A program made the translations under genes and the position numbers. From contig CALWNQ010000010.1 in the NCBI GenBank assembly GCA_944382875.1, positions 47,736-111,735 of the forward strand: a stretch of DNA of 64,000 bases. The letters are read 5' to 3'. The notes under the pieces are model-generated. The model had not been told where the DNA came from and made no database searches. It saw nothing but the letters and a program-made list of their open reading frames with translations. Below, piece by piece: positions 8,623 to 16,984 of this stretch. Positions within the stretch are counted from its first letter, which is position 1. Every line of letters begins with the position of its first letter. The DNA comes from an uncultured Clostridia bacterium. Lineage in GTDB: Bacteria > Bacillota > Clostridia > Oscillospirales > Ruminococcaceae.

Positions 8623-9474
8623 TCAGCGCTTATATTCATATTCAAAAGAAGCCTTTGATGTTTCAAATGAAAAAAGAGTCTGTGTGCCCTTTTCAAAACG
8701 ATAGAATGCACAGCAGGATGCACTCTCATGAATGGTGCGGCTCATCATGCCGCTTACCGGCGCAAGCAAAGGGTGGGTATGTTTTTCAATCAATTTTACC
8801 CTTAAAACCATAGAGTTTTGGCGGATCAGAATTTCCCCGTTTTCAATTTTAACTGCTTTTGCGCCGAGATAAGTGGCAAGCCGGTACTCCTTTCCCTGCC
8901 ATTGAATGACCGCGATGACTCCGGTAAAATGAAAAAATCCAAACGGAATATCCGCTACGCTGAGCATCAAAGAGCCTTTGTTAAAACTGCATTGCGTCCA
9001 TGCGTACTCCTTTGGGAAAGAATATCCCCGATCCCCTTCGATATAGCCAACTCCGTTGCCAAAGTGATAATGGGTTCCGTTGATATCAAAATCTCCTGTA
9101 ACTGTGTGTTTCATGCTCAAAACACTATGGCGGCATTCCATAAAAGGAAGATACTGAAATGGTCCCATAATGTCATACCGAATGGGGGAAAATGCTCCAA
9201 ACCGAACAGAGCCGGTGGCGGAACATTCCGGCGTATGCAGACATAGTTTGATTCCATTTTGGCCAAAGTAATTCCCTGCTGCCTGGATGTGAAAATTTTG
9301 CTTTTGTTTATGAAAGTCACGATAAGGAAGCTCAATCTGCCAGGCTCCTTGTTCCGTGATGAGCTGGATTGAACTCGATTTCTTGTTCTTGAATATATGG
9401 ACAGCGGGAATCACCGCCACTGTTTGTGTGTCAGACTGGCATTTTAAATACCATCCGCAAAAATAATCGCGCAT
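8623..9474 (-). CDS. Tocopherol cyclase-like family protein
   Basis: 283 residues from ATG 9474 (MRDYFCGWYLKC); an in-frame ATG at 9504 lacks a good ribosome site. The protein matches the bacterial tocopherol-cyclase-like (PF14249) pattern throughout: an opening GWYLKCQ, central SPIRYDIMGPFQYLPF and MECRHSVLSM, a glycine-rich GNGVGYIEGDRGYSFP and the late YLGAKAV. Plant homologues close the chromanol ring, but clostridial members have no known substrate and the organism is not expected to make tocopherol. A lipocalin-like two-barrel lipid-binding or hydrolase role is possible. No partner gene is evident; its GC content, like that of the CDF gene, is below the window average. Confidence 0.85.
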   Translation of the reverse strand: MRDYFCGWYLKCQSDTQTVAVIPAVHIFKNKKSSSIQLITEQGAWQIELPYRDFHKQKQNFHIQAAGNYFGQNGIKLCLHTPECSATGSVRFGAFSPIRYDIMGPFQYLPFMECRHSVLSMKHTVTGDFDINGTHYHFGNGVGYIEGDRGYSFPKEYAWTQCSFNKGSLMLSVADIPFGFFHFTGVIAVIQWQGKEYRLATYLGAKAVKIENGEILIRQNSMVLRVKLIEKHTHPLLAPVSGMMSRTIHESASCCAFYRFEKGTQTLFSFETSKASFEYEYKR

Positions 9475-9561
9475 ATCTCCAACATCCTTTCCACACTTTT
9501 CCATTATTTTAGGTCATCTTTTTCCCTTTATTCCTGATGCCGTGCAAAGAATTCTCTTTTA

Positions 9562-9592
9562 AACGCGCCTATCTGGATAGGTGCGTTTTTTT
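9562..9592 (+). terminator. Orphan intrinsic terminator
   Basis: AACGCGCCTATC pairs with GATAGGTGCGTT (one G-U) around a short loop and is followed by a run of seven T on the plus strand. No plus-strand gene ends upstream, so it either ends an unrecognised short RNA, is a leftover of a lost gene, or acts as an attenuator for transcripts entering marR. Confidence 0.6.
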
Positions 9593-9636
9593 CATGCGGC
9601 CGGACGGTTGACATTTTTGGGGAAAAGGGTTGCAAT

Positions 9637-9668
9637 TATATCGCAAGCAATACATCGCTTGCGATATA
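9637..9668 (+). promoter_or_regulatory. Palindromic operator upstream of marR
   Basis: Perfect 12-base arms, TATATCGCAAGC and GCTTGCGATATA, flank an 8-base spacer. A TTGACA box at 9608-9613 lies upstream, so the left arm falls over the expected -10 to +1 region. This is the layout of a MarR autorepressor site, 33 bases before the marR start codon. Confidence 0.75.
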
Positions 9669-9700
9669 TATTTGTGCGCAGCAGAAAGGACAGAACACAC

Positions 9701-10150
9701 ATGAGATATCTTCCACATTATAAAACCGCCGGACACATCATCCAGCTGGGCAACGCGCTGGCCTGGTTCCGCAATCAGAAAATGCAGTCAAAAGGCCTCA
9801 CCTCCAGCCAGTCGGATGCCATTCGCTTTATTCTGCGGCATCAGGACGAGGAGATTACAGCCGGGGATTTGATGGAGCATCTGGGGCTGTCCCAGTCTAC
9901 CGTTGCGGGGCTTCTCAAGCGTTTGGAGGAAAAGGGGCTGATTGAGCGCCGCACCGACGGCAGCGACGGCCGCAAGAGCGTGATTCAGCCGACACAGGAA
10001 GGCATCCTGCTGGAGGAATATCTGAAGGACATCGCGTTTCAGACGGAAAATATCCTGCTGCAGGGGATGTCGGAGTCGGAACAAGCCGAGTTTGACCGCC
10101 TTTTACAGATTGCGCTGGATAATATGAACGCGGTGCGGGCTTCGGAATAA
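9701..10150 (+). CDS. MarR-family transcriptional regulator
   Basis: 149 residues from ATG 9701, preceded by AGAAAGGA; the longer in-frame extension covers the promoter and is rejected. The winged helix is clear at about residues 40-105: ITAGDLMEHLGLSQSTVAGLLKRLE is the helix-turn-helix and RRTDGSDGRKS is the wing with the conserved Asp-Gly-Arg. MarR repressors release DNA on binding phenolic or drug-like ligands and commonly sit in front of ABC exporters, as here. The gene is intact although the two exporter genes behind it are broken. It ends 13 bases before the first of them. Confidence 0.92.
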   Translation: MRYLPHYKTAGHIIQLGNALAWFRNQKMQSKGLTSSQSDAIRFILRHQDEEITAGDLMEHLGLSQSTVAGLLKRLEEKGLIERRTDGSDGRKSVIQPTQEGILLEEYLKDIAFQTENILLQGMSESEQAEFDRLLQIALDNMNAVRASE

Positions 10151-10163
10151 AGGGGGAGATTCC

Positions 10164-11220
10164 ATGGTAAAAACATTGCTGAAAAGCCTGCGGGAATACA
10201 AAAAGCCGTCGATTCTCTGCCCGATTTTTATGGCAAGCGAAGCGGCGATTGATATTGTCATCCCGTTTTTGATGACCTTTGTCATCAAGGAACTGGAAAA
10301 TCTGGCCCAGAATGCCGGCTACAGTATTCGCCGGGTCAGACTTGCCATTTTGCTGATCGCGATGCTGCTGTGTGCGGTTGTTGCGCTGATTGTGGGAATT
10401 GCGGGCGGCAAACTTGCGGCCAGAGCGTCCAGCGGACTTGTTGAATATCGTGGTGCTGCTGACCGGTTCGCATATGGCGGTGGGGAATCTTGCGGGACGG
10501 GTGACGGCTGCGGATTTGCAGACGCTGATCGCCTATTCGACACAGATTCTCAACAGCGTGCTGCTGATTGCCATGAGTGTGAACGCCCTGTCCATCGCAC
10601 AGGGCAGCATGCACCGGATTCACGAGGTCCTTGTGGAGCAGCCCACGCTGCACAACCCCGACGCGCCGGTTGCCGAAATCAGGGATGGTTCGGTGGAATT
10701 TTGCAATGTCCGGTTCTCCTACACCCAAAATGCAGACAAATGCGTGCTGCGGGACATCAACCTGTCGATTGCTTCGGGGGAAACGGTTGGCATTATCGGC
10801 GGGACAGGAGCGGGAAAAAGCACCCTTGTTTCCCTGATCTCGAGGCTTTATGACGTTACACAGGGCGAAGTCCGGGTGGGGGGCGTGAATGTTTCCGGCG
10901 GACAGAAACAGCGCCTTTGTATTGCCCGCGCGCTGCTGAAAAAGCCCAATGTGATTATTTTTGACGACTCCACATCGGCTGTGGATACCAAAACGGACGC
11001 CCTGATCCGGGATGCGCTGAAAAAATACGCGCCAAAGGTGACAAAGATCATCATTGCACAGCGCGTTTCCTCCGTCCAGGACGCCGATAAGATCCTTGTG
11101 ATGGAGAAAGGGAAGATCGTGGATATGGGTACGCACAAGGAGCTGCTCCGTTCCAGTGAAATATACCGGGAACTTTATCTGTCCCAGATGCAGGGGAATA
11201 CCCAGGGGGAGGCGATTTAA
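10164..11220 (+). pseudogene. ABC exporter subunit 1 (YheI-like), two internal deletions
   Basis: The start (MVKTLLKSLREYKKPS) and the end of a half-size ABC exporter are present, but the middle is not. Near base 10434 the frame jumps: frame 3 gives the first helices up to GGKLAARASSG, then only frame 1 continues with the last membrane segments (from DLLNIVVLL), implying loss of roughly 200 codons of the transmembrane domain. A second, in-frame loss near 10890 joins the Walker A region (GGTGAGKST, then VRVGGVNV) straight to the signature SGGQKQR, removing the Q-loop region of about 70 residues. The locus is 352 codons against about 575 expected. Walker B (VIIFDDSTSA) and the H-loop region remain. 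Not functional as an ATPase; an assembly collapse cannot be excluded. Confidence 0.8.
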
Positions 11221-12697
11221 ATGGAAAAGAGGAATCCTTCGGCGGGAAAGTTTGCGAAAAATCCGATGCGGACTTTGAAACGGCTGATCCGTTGCTCCTT
11301 TGCCCGCTATAAGCTCAAAACCTTTTTTGTCGTGATATTTGTCATCCTGTCCTCTGCGGCCAACATCGTGAGCGTATCCAGGCTGGGGCGGGAAATCGTC
11401 CCGCAGCTTTTTGGCGCAGCAAACCGCTCTGGGGCGTTTGAACGGCTTTGTGGAGGAAATGACGGTTGGGCAAAAGGTCATCAAGACCTTCTGCCATGAG
11501 CAGAAGGCACAGGAACAGTTTCGGCTCCTCAACGACCAGCTCAATGAAGTAAGCCGCAACGCCAACACCTGCGCCAACATTATGGGCCCCATTAACGGCA
11601 ATATCGGGTATCTCCAATACATTCTGGTGGCGACTGTCGGGGTGCTGATGATTCTGTTTGGCGCGAAAACCGGGCTGCTTTCGGCATACAGCGTGACCAA
11701 AGGCGGCGATATCGCCGTTTACGCCGGCATGCTGGTTTCCTTTTTGGCCTATTCCAAGCAGCTCAACTCTCCGGTGCAGCAGGTTTCGCAGCAGTTTAAC
11801 GCCATCGTGATGGCGCTTGCGGGGGCGGAGCGTGTTTTTGAAATGATGGACATCGAGCCGGAGGATGCGGGCGGCGATATTACCCTTACCTGCGGCGAAC
11901 TCGAAGAGGGAGCCTGGGCGTGGAAAAAGCCCGGAGCGGGCGGTAACTTTACCTATATTCCGCTCAAAGGTGACATCCGTTTCCGCGATGTGACTTTTGG
12001 ATACACCGATCAGAAGGTCATCCTCAAGCATATCAGCCTGTATGCTAAGCCGGGGCAGAAAATCGCTTTTGTCGGTTCCACCGGCGCCGGAAAAACTACC
12101 ATTACCAACCTGATTAACCGCTTTTATGACATTCAGTCCGGCGAGATCACCTATGACGGCCTGAATATCCGCGACATCCGCAAGGAGGACCTCCGCCGCA
12201 GTCTGGGGATTGTCCTTCAGGATACCCACCTGTTTACGGGCACCGTGATGGAGAATATCCGCTACGGCAGGCTGGAAGCTTCCGACGACGAATGTGTGTC
12301 GGCGGCAAAGCTTGCCAACGCCGACTTCTTTATATCCCACCTGCCGGAAGGATACCAAACGCGGATCAGCACCGACGGCGCCAACCTTTCCCAGGGCCAG
12401 CGCCAGCTTCTCGCCATTGCCCGCGCCATGGTTTCCAACTGCCCGGTGCTGATTCTGGACGAAGCGACCTCTTCGATTGACACCCACACCGAAAAGCTGA
12501 CTGAACAGGGTATGGATAAGCTGATGGAGGGCAAAACCGTCTTTGTCATTGCGCACCGGCTGTCCACCGTCCGGAACAGTCAGGCCATTATGGTGCTGGA
12601 ACACGGGGAAATCATCGAGCGGGGCAACCATGAACAGCTCCTTGCGCAGAAGGGAAAATACTATCAGCTCTATACCGGCGCTTTTGAGCTGGATTGA
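11221..12697 (+). pseudogene. ABC exporter subunit 2 (YheH-like), internal deletion in membrane domain
   Basis: It starts one base after the previous stop. Frame 1 encodes the usual N-terminus (NPMRTLKRLIRC, then one helix) and stops being homologous near 11390. From about 11405 frame 2 encodes everything from LGRLNGFVEEM through a complete nucleotide-binding domain: Walker A GSTGAGKTT, Q-loop LQDTHLF, signature LSQGQRQ, Walker B VLILDEATSS and the switch His in VIAHRLS. About 130-140 codons covering helices 2-4 are missing together with a frame change. The intact ATPase half might still be made from an internal start but cannot form a transporter. The partner gene upstream is also broken. 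Confidence 0.8.
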
Positions 12698-12870
12698 TTG
12701 CCGGACTTTTGCGTTTGCTTCCGGCCTGGGATATTTTCCTCATTTTGACGGGAATTTGCGGTATATAGAGAACAAAACTGTGATAAATGCAATAAATTTT
12801 GTCAATTCGAGAAATACAAAATATAATTTTATTTTTCTTGAAAAAATTCGGTTTTTATTCTCAAAAACAC

Positions 12871-12899
12871 TTGACAGCCGCATATTTGAGTGGTATAAT
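12871..12899 (+). promoter_or_regulatory. Promoter of the T-box leader
   Basis: TTGACA and TATAAT are both perfect consensus and separated by 17 bases. Transcription should start near 12906, immediately before the T-box leader. The stretch 12698-12870 before it is AT-rich and I see no gene in it. Confidence 0.88.
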
Positions 12900-12906
12900 A
12901 AACACA

Positions 12907-13170
12907 TCAATTGAAAAGGCTGTGAGGAAGACGGCAGGATTGTTCCGTTTGCAGAGAGCCGGCGGCTGGTGAAAGCCGGCAGCGGGAAATCCAGATGCCC
13001 ATCACTTCTGAGCCGAAAGCCCGAAAGAGGTTCTGTAGGGTTTTCCGCGAAGGCTGCGTGAGTGCCAGGGACTTGTTGGAGTCTAAAGCGGCACAGAAAT
13101 GTGCAATTTGAGTGGTACCACGGGATTCTGTTTTTCTCGCCTCAAAGTCTTGGACTTTGGGGCTTTTTTT
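12907..13170 (+). promoter_or_regulatory. T-box riboswitch leader with terminator
   Basis: Stem I is closed by GGCT (12918) and AGCC (13011-13014) and contains the distal AGAGAG (12953-12958) and GGTGAAAGCC (12968-12977). The T-box proper, GAGTGGTACCACGG, is at 13110-13123 with the tRNA-end-binding TGGT at 13113-13116, so the discriminator base would be A. The terminator is GCCTCAAAGTC/GACTTTGGGGC (13139-13163) followed by seven T. The specifier loop on the 3' side of stem I reads CATCACTTCTG; the best triplet is ATC (13001-13003, isoleucine) because a purine follows it, with TTC (phenylalanine) as the alternative. Uncharged tRNA would switch on the transporter and dehydrogenase downstream. 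Confidence 0.9.
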
Positions 13171-13266
13171 GTTTGTGGGCCGCCGCTTTGGGAACTTTGC
13201 AGTGCAGACTGCGCAGTGCATCGCAAAATTCCTCCAAAGCCTCAATCTTATTTTGGAGGAAGATGT

Positions 13267-14268
13267 ATGAAGTATCTCAATCGAATCAGTGATCTCGCCG
13301 GAAAATATATGGCATGGCTGACCATAATCTTCGCTCTGCTGGGATTTTTTCTCCCGCAGCTGTTTATGCCGCTGGTTTCTTTTAAAGTCGGCAGCATGTC
13401 GCTGACCAACATCCTGCTGGGCGTTATTATGTTCGGCATGGGGATGACCTTGAAGGGCGCGGATTTCCGTTTGATCCTTTCGCGTCCCCGGGATGTCCTG
13501 GTGGGAATTGTCTGCCAGTATACCATTATGCCGCTGGGCGCTTTCCTGCTGGCAAAGCTGCTGGGGCTTAGCCCTGAGCTGGCGTTTGGTCTGATTCTGT
13601 TGGGCTGCGTTCCCGGCGGTACCGCCAGTAATGTTATGACCTTCCTTGCGAAAGGGGACGTCCCCCTTTCTGTCACCACAACGATGTGCACCACCCTGTT
13701 GGCGCCGGTGATGACGCCGGCTCTCAGCTATCTGCTGGGCGGCGAATGGGTGCAGGTGGATTTCCTCAGCATGGTTCTGAGCATCGTGATGGTGGTTCTG
13801 GTTCCGATTGTGGCCGGTGTTGTGGTTCATCAGCTGCTCGGTGACCGCTGCGAAAAGATCCGGAAGCTGCTGGTGCTGATTTCGGTAATCTCCATTGTGG
13901 TGATTGTGGCGATGTGCGTGGCTCCCAACGCTTCCAAATTCCTGCAGGCAAGCTCCATCCTGGTGATCGTTGCGGTGCTGATCCATCATCTGCTTGGATT
14001 GGGCCTTGGTTACCTGGTCTGCCGGCTGTTTAAAATGGAGGAAGCAAAGGTTCGGGCTTTGTCCATCGAGGTTGGACTGCAAAACTCCGGGCTGGCTGTC
14101 GGGCTGGCCGGAAGCTTTTCCGCATCTTACCCGCTTGCGGTTCTTCCGGCTGCGATTGCAACCGTCGTCCATCAGATTGTCGGTTCGCTGGTTGCGAATT
14201 TCTTCGCTGCCCGCCCCAAAACCGAACCCGAAGAAACACAGAAACTCCCGGCCGAAAGTGCCGCCTGA
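13267..14268 (+). CDS. Bile acid:sodium symporter (BASS) family transporter
   Basis: 333 residues, start ATG 13267 behind TTTTGGAGGA. Nine to ten membrane helices span residues 15-315. Family features include GCVPGGTASNVMTFLAKGD in the fourth or fifth helix (the crossover motif) and EVGLQNSGLAV near helix 9. BASS proteins move organic anions with sodium; bacterial members carry pantothenate precursors, 2-keto acids or similar carboxylates rather than bile salts. Two pieces of context point to an amino-acid-related acid: the gene is under a T-box, and it is followed after 29 bases by a 2-hydroxy/keto-acid dehydrogenase. The direction of transport is not determined. Confidence 0.92.
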   Translation: MKYLNRISDLAGKYMAWLTIIFALLGFFLPQLFMPLVSFKVGSMSLTNILLGVIMFGMGMTLKGADFRLILSRPRDVLVGIVCQYTIMPLGAFLLAKLLGLSPELAFGLILLGCVPGGTASNVMTFLAKGDVPLSVTTTMCTTLLAPVMTPALSYLLGGEWVQVDFLSMVLSIVMVVLVPIVAGVVVHQLLGDRCEKIRKLLVLISVISIVVIVAMCVAPNASKFLQASSILVIVAVLIHHLLGLGLGYLVCRLFKMEEAKVRALSIEVGLQNSGLAVGLAGSFSASYPLAVLPAAIATVVHQIVGSLVANFFAARPKTEPEETQKLPAESAA

Positions 14269-14297
14269 ATATTGCTTGACAGAAAGGACTCTTTGAT

Positions 14298-15425
14298 ATG
14301 AATCAGACTGCTGTGAATTATAGCACCACTTATCTCCCCAGCTACAGTGTTGGGGCCGACTGCTACCGCGAAATCCCCCAGGTTACCCGTCATTACGGCA
14401 CAAAAGCGGTGGTCATCGGCGGCAAAACCGCTATGGCAAAGGCAAAAGCGGCTCTGACGGCGGCTTTGCAGGATTCTCCCGTGGAGATCCTTGACTTTGT
14501 CTGGTACGGCGGCAATTCCACCTATCAGAATGTGGAAGAACTGAAAAAGAATCCGGCTGTCGTGGCAGCGGATATGGTCTTTGGCGTTGGCGGCGGCCGA
14601 GCTGTGGATACCTGCAAAGTTGTCTGCGACCAGATGGATAAACCGCTCTTTACTTTCCCCACCATCGCATCCAATTGCGCCGGCTGTACCGCGATCTCGG
14701 TGATGTACAATGAAGACGACACCTTCCGGGAATATTTCTACCCCAAACAGCCGCCCCTGCACTGCTTCATCAACACCCAGATCATCGCCGAAGCGCCCGA
14801 AACCCTGCTCTGGGCCGGAATCGGCGACGCACTTTCCAAAGAATATGAGGTGCAGCTGGCAAGCCGCGGCAAAACCCTTTCCCATACACCGCTGATGGGA
14901 GTACAGCTCTCCCGTTCCTGCACCGGCCCGCTTGTGGAGTTTGGCGCAAAGGCTTTGGAGGATTGCCGCCGCGGCCGGGATTCCGAAGCGCTGCAGGAAG
15001 TCTCCCTCTCCATCATCATCAGCACCGGGCTGGTTTCCAATATGACCAACTGCCCGGGTGAATATTACTACAACAGTAGCCTGGCCCACTGCGTCTATTA
15101 CGGCTATACCACCGTCCCCCATGCCGCCGGACATCTCCATGGCGAGGTGGTTGCCTACGGCGTTCTCACCCTGCTTGCCTACGACGGCCAAAAAGAGGAA
15201 CTCGAACGCATCATGCGCTTTAATCACAGCATCGGCCTGCCGGTCTGCCTGGCTGACATGGACCTGACGCCCGATGATCTTGCTGCGATTGCCGACAAGG
15301 CGGAAACCGTTCTGGAATGGAGCTGTGTCCCGCAGCCTGCGGACAGACAGCGCTTTATCGACGCTATGCTGGAATGTGACGCCATGGGCCGCCGGATGTT
15401 TGCCGAAAAGAAGAAAGTTTCCTAA
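14298..15425 (+). CDS. Iron-containing alcohol dehydrogenase, hydroxycarboxylate dehydrogenase (HcxA)-like
   Basis: 375 residues behind AGAAAGGA. The Rossmann-type nucleotide site GVGGGRAVDTCK and metal-site segments (WAGIGDALSKEYE for the Asp, LAHCVYYG and HAAGHLHGE for the His residues) identify the group III metal-dependent dehydrogenases, closest to glycerol dehydrogenase and E. coli HcxA (YbdH). HcxA interconverts 2-oxo acids and 2-hydroxy acids with NAD(P)H. With the BASS carrier and T-box upstream it is likely to supply or remove the keto-acid skeleton of the amino acid the T-box senses. Assignment to HcxA rather than another member is moderate. Confidence 0.85.
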   Translation: MNQTAVNYSTTYLPSYSVGADCYREIPQVTRHYGTKAVVIGGKTAMAKAKAALTAALQDSPVEILDFVWYGGNSTYQNVEELKKNPAVVAADMVFGVGGGRAVDTCKVVCDQMDKPLFTFPTIASNCAGCTAISVMYNEDDTFREYFYPKQPPLHCFINTQIIAEAPETLLWAGIGDALSKEYEVQLASRGKTLSHTPLMGVQLSRSCTGPLVEFGAKALEDCRRGRDSEALQEVSLSIIISTGLVSNMTNCPGEYYYNSSLAHCVYYGYTTVPHAAGHLHGEVVAYGVLTLLAYDGQKEELERIMRFNHSIGLPVCLADMDLTPDDLAAIADKAETVLEWSCVPQPADRQRFIDAMLECDAMGRRMFAEKKKVS

Positions 15426-15444
15426 ACCGCATAAAGCCGGAAAA

Positions 15445-15497
15445 CCGGCAGCTGTATTCCCGCTAAAAAGACGCGGGGTATGGCTGCCGGCTTTTTT
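15445..15497. terminator. Bidirectional terminator between convergent genes
   Basis: CCGGCAGC...CCCGC pairs with GCGGG...GCTGCCGG in a long imperfect stem and is followed on the plus strand by CTTTTTTATTT. It ends the T-box operon and lies just after the stop of the minus-strand Crp/Fnr gene. Confidence 0.85.
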
Positions 15498-15506
15498 ATT
15501 TGGATT

Positions 15507-16184
15507 TCAGTACAGGTTCTGGAGAGCGGTGCGGTTTTGAATTGCAAAGCTTTCTTTCCGGTAGCGGATGATGCCGTCCCGCTGCATTTTGGAAAGCTCC
15601 TTGCACATGGCGCTCCGGTCAACCCCCAGGTAGTCGGCGAGCTGCTGGCGGCTGTAGGGGATTTGAAAGGAATCGGCGCCGGATTTTTTTACGCATTCCG
15701 AAAAATAGGAGAGCAGCCGGCCGCGGATGGTTTTGGGGCTGGTGTGCAGGATCCGCCTGGACAGCTGGAGGCTTTTCCGCGCGCAGATCGTGAGGAGGTT
15801 GCGGACGAGCTTTGTGTGGAACCCGCAGGAATTCGGGCAGGGCGAGAAGATTTTCCCAATCTGCAAAAAAAGGACGGTGGTATCTTCCGCGGCCGAAACC
15901 GAGATGAGGAGCGGTTCTTCCGGGACGCAGGCATATGCTTCGGCAAAGACGGCGCCCGGGCCGGCGTTTCCAAGGATGCTGTTGCTGCCCGAGATGTCGG
16001 TGTAGCAGATTACCGCCATCCCTGAAAGCACAATCCCAAGCCGGTCGGTCGGTTCCCCCTCTGAAAGGATTACCTCCCCTTTTCGGTAGCTTTTTTCCGC
16101 TCCGCTCAGGCAGCTGAGCAGCGAATCCAATTCGTTTTCCGCAATGCCCCGGAACAGGGGAATATTGGCAAGCTGATTTTTCAT
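15507..16184 (-). CDS. Crp/Fnr-family regulator, HcpR-like
   Basis: 225 residues with AAAGGAG before the start. Residues 10-120 form the cyclic-nucleotide-type beta barrel (KGEVILSEGE, then GPGAVFAEAYAC) and residues 150-215 the helix-turn-helix (YSRQQLADYLGVDRSAMCKELSKM). There is no N-terminal Fnr cysteine cluster. It is divergent from a ferredoxin-cupin-ferredoxin-hcp operon. HcpR regulators of anaerobes control hcp and a ferredoxin-like gene (frdX) in response to nitric oxide or nitrite, so HcpR is the natural assignment by context. One palindrome in the shared promoter region would let it repress itself and activate the operon. Confidence 0.88.
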   Translation of the reverse strand: MKNQLANIPLFRGIAENELDSLLSCLSGAEKSYRKGEVILSEGEPTDRLGIVLSGMAVICYTDISGSNSILGNAGPGAVFAEAYACVPEEPLLISVSAAEDTTVLFLQIGKIFSPCPNSCGFHTKLVRNLLTICARKSLQLSRRILHTSPKTIRGRLLSYFSECVKKSGADSFQIPYSRQQLADYLGVDRSAMCKELSKMQRDGIIRYRKESFAIQNRTALQNLY

Positions 16185-16196
16185 TTTTTTCTCCTT

Positions 16197-16214
16197 TTGT
16201 GGTTATAACAACAG
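16197..16214. promoter_or_regulatory. Crp/Fnr (HcpR) operator between divergent promoters
   Basis: TTGTGGTTATAACAACAG is an imperfect palindrome centred at 16205.5 with a fully symmetric core (GTTATAAC) and TGT/ACA ends, close to the HcpR consensus TTGTgA-n6-TcACAA. On the plus side the likely -10 is TATACT (16235-16240), putting the start near 16247 and the operator at -41.5, the standard class II activator position. On the minus side TATAAT at 16228-16233 puts the same site about 15 bases downstream of the start, a repressing position. Confidence 0.8.
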
Positions 16215-16279
16215 ATTTTCTTTTTTTATTATAGTATACTCGGATTGTAAGAAGCAAGACATTCGAAAGGAGAAATTTT

Positions 16280-16969
16280 ATGATCCGGAAAATTATACAG
16301 ATCGATCAGGAAAAATGCAACGGCTGCGGCGCCTGCGCGGAGGCCTGTCATGAGGGGGCCATCGGCATGGTGAACGGCAAGGCAAAGCTGCTGCGGGACG
16401 ACTACTGCGACGGGCTGGGCGACTGCCTGCCCGCCTGCCCCATCGGCGCCATCACCTTTGTGGAGCGGGAAGCGGCGGCTTATGACGAAAAGGCGGTTTT
16501 GGAAAACAAGAGCAAAAAGGCCGCGCACGCCGGCTGCCCGGGGCATCGGATGCACCGGTTTGAACGGGCGGAGGGCAAACCGGTGGCGGAAAATCCCAAA
16601 ATGAGCTCCCAACTTGGCCAGTGGCCCTGCCAAATCAAGCTGGTCCCGGTGAACGCGCCCTATTTCCAAGGCGCAAAGCTGCTCATCGCCGCCGACTGCA
16701 CCGCTTTTGCCTATGCAAACCTCCACAGCGAGTTTATGCGGGGGAAAATCACACTGGTGGGATGCCCCAAGCTGGACAGTGTGGATTACAGCGAAAAACT
16801 GACCGAGATTATCCGCGGCAACGACATCCAGAGCGTCACCATCGTCCGGATGGAGGTTCCCTGCTGCGGAGGGCTTGAGCTCGCGGCCAAAAAGGCTTTG
16901 CAGAACAGCGGCAAGTTTATTCCCTGGCAGGTTGTCACCATTTCGGTGGACGGCAGAATTTTGGACTGA
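16280..16969 (+). CDS. FrdX-like 4Fe-4S ferredoxin domain protein
   Basis: 229 residues. The N-terminus has a complete 4Fe-4S motif (CNGCGACAEAC) and a second in which the second cysteine is Leu (CDGLGDCLPACP), a variant typical of this Hcp-linked family. A 160-residue C-terminal region contains a lone Cys-Cys pair (VPCCGG). It is the first gene of the operon ending in hcp and is the likely electron donor to the hybrid-cluster protein. It starts behind GAAAGGAG and is followed by the cupin gene after 15 bases. Confidence 0.88.
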   Translation: MIRKIIQIDQEKCNGCGACAEACHEGAIGMVNGKAKLLRDDYCDGLGDCLPACPIGAITFVEREAAAYDEKAVLENKSKKAAHAGCPGHRMHRFERAEGKPVAENPKMSSQLGQWPCQIKLVPVNAPYFQGAKLLIAADCTAFAYANLHSEFMRGKITLVGCPKLDSVDYSEKLTEIIRGNDIQSVTIVRMEVPCCGGLELAAKKALQNSGKFIPWQVVTISVDGRILD

Positions 16970-16984
16970 GAGAGGAGAATTTTT

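Noticed and set aside
10390..11220. Short intact ABC ATPase gene
   Set aside because: The apparent 276-residue protein has no Q-loop, no natural start and only a remnant of the membrane domain; better explained as the tail of a deleted exporter gene.
10336..11700. 454-codon minus-strand open frame across the ABC exporter genes
   Set aside because: The plus strand encodes recognisable Walker, signature and H-loop motifs; the minus frame is a codon-bias shadow.
12907..13170. tRNA synthetase leader or protein-coding exon
   Set aside because: T-box elements fit exactly, but no synthetase follows; open frames across it (from 13062 and 13099) have no ribosome site and start inside the terminator hairpin region.
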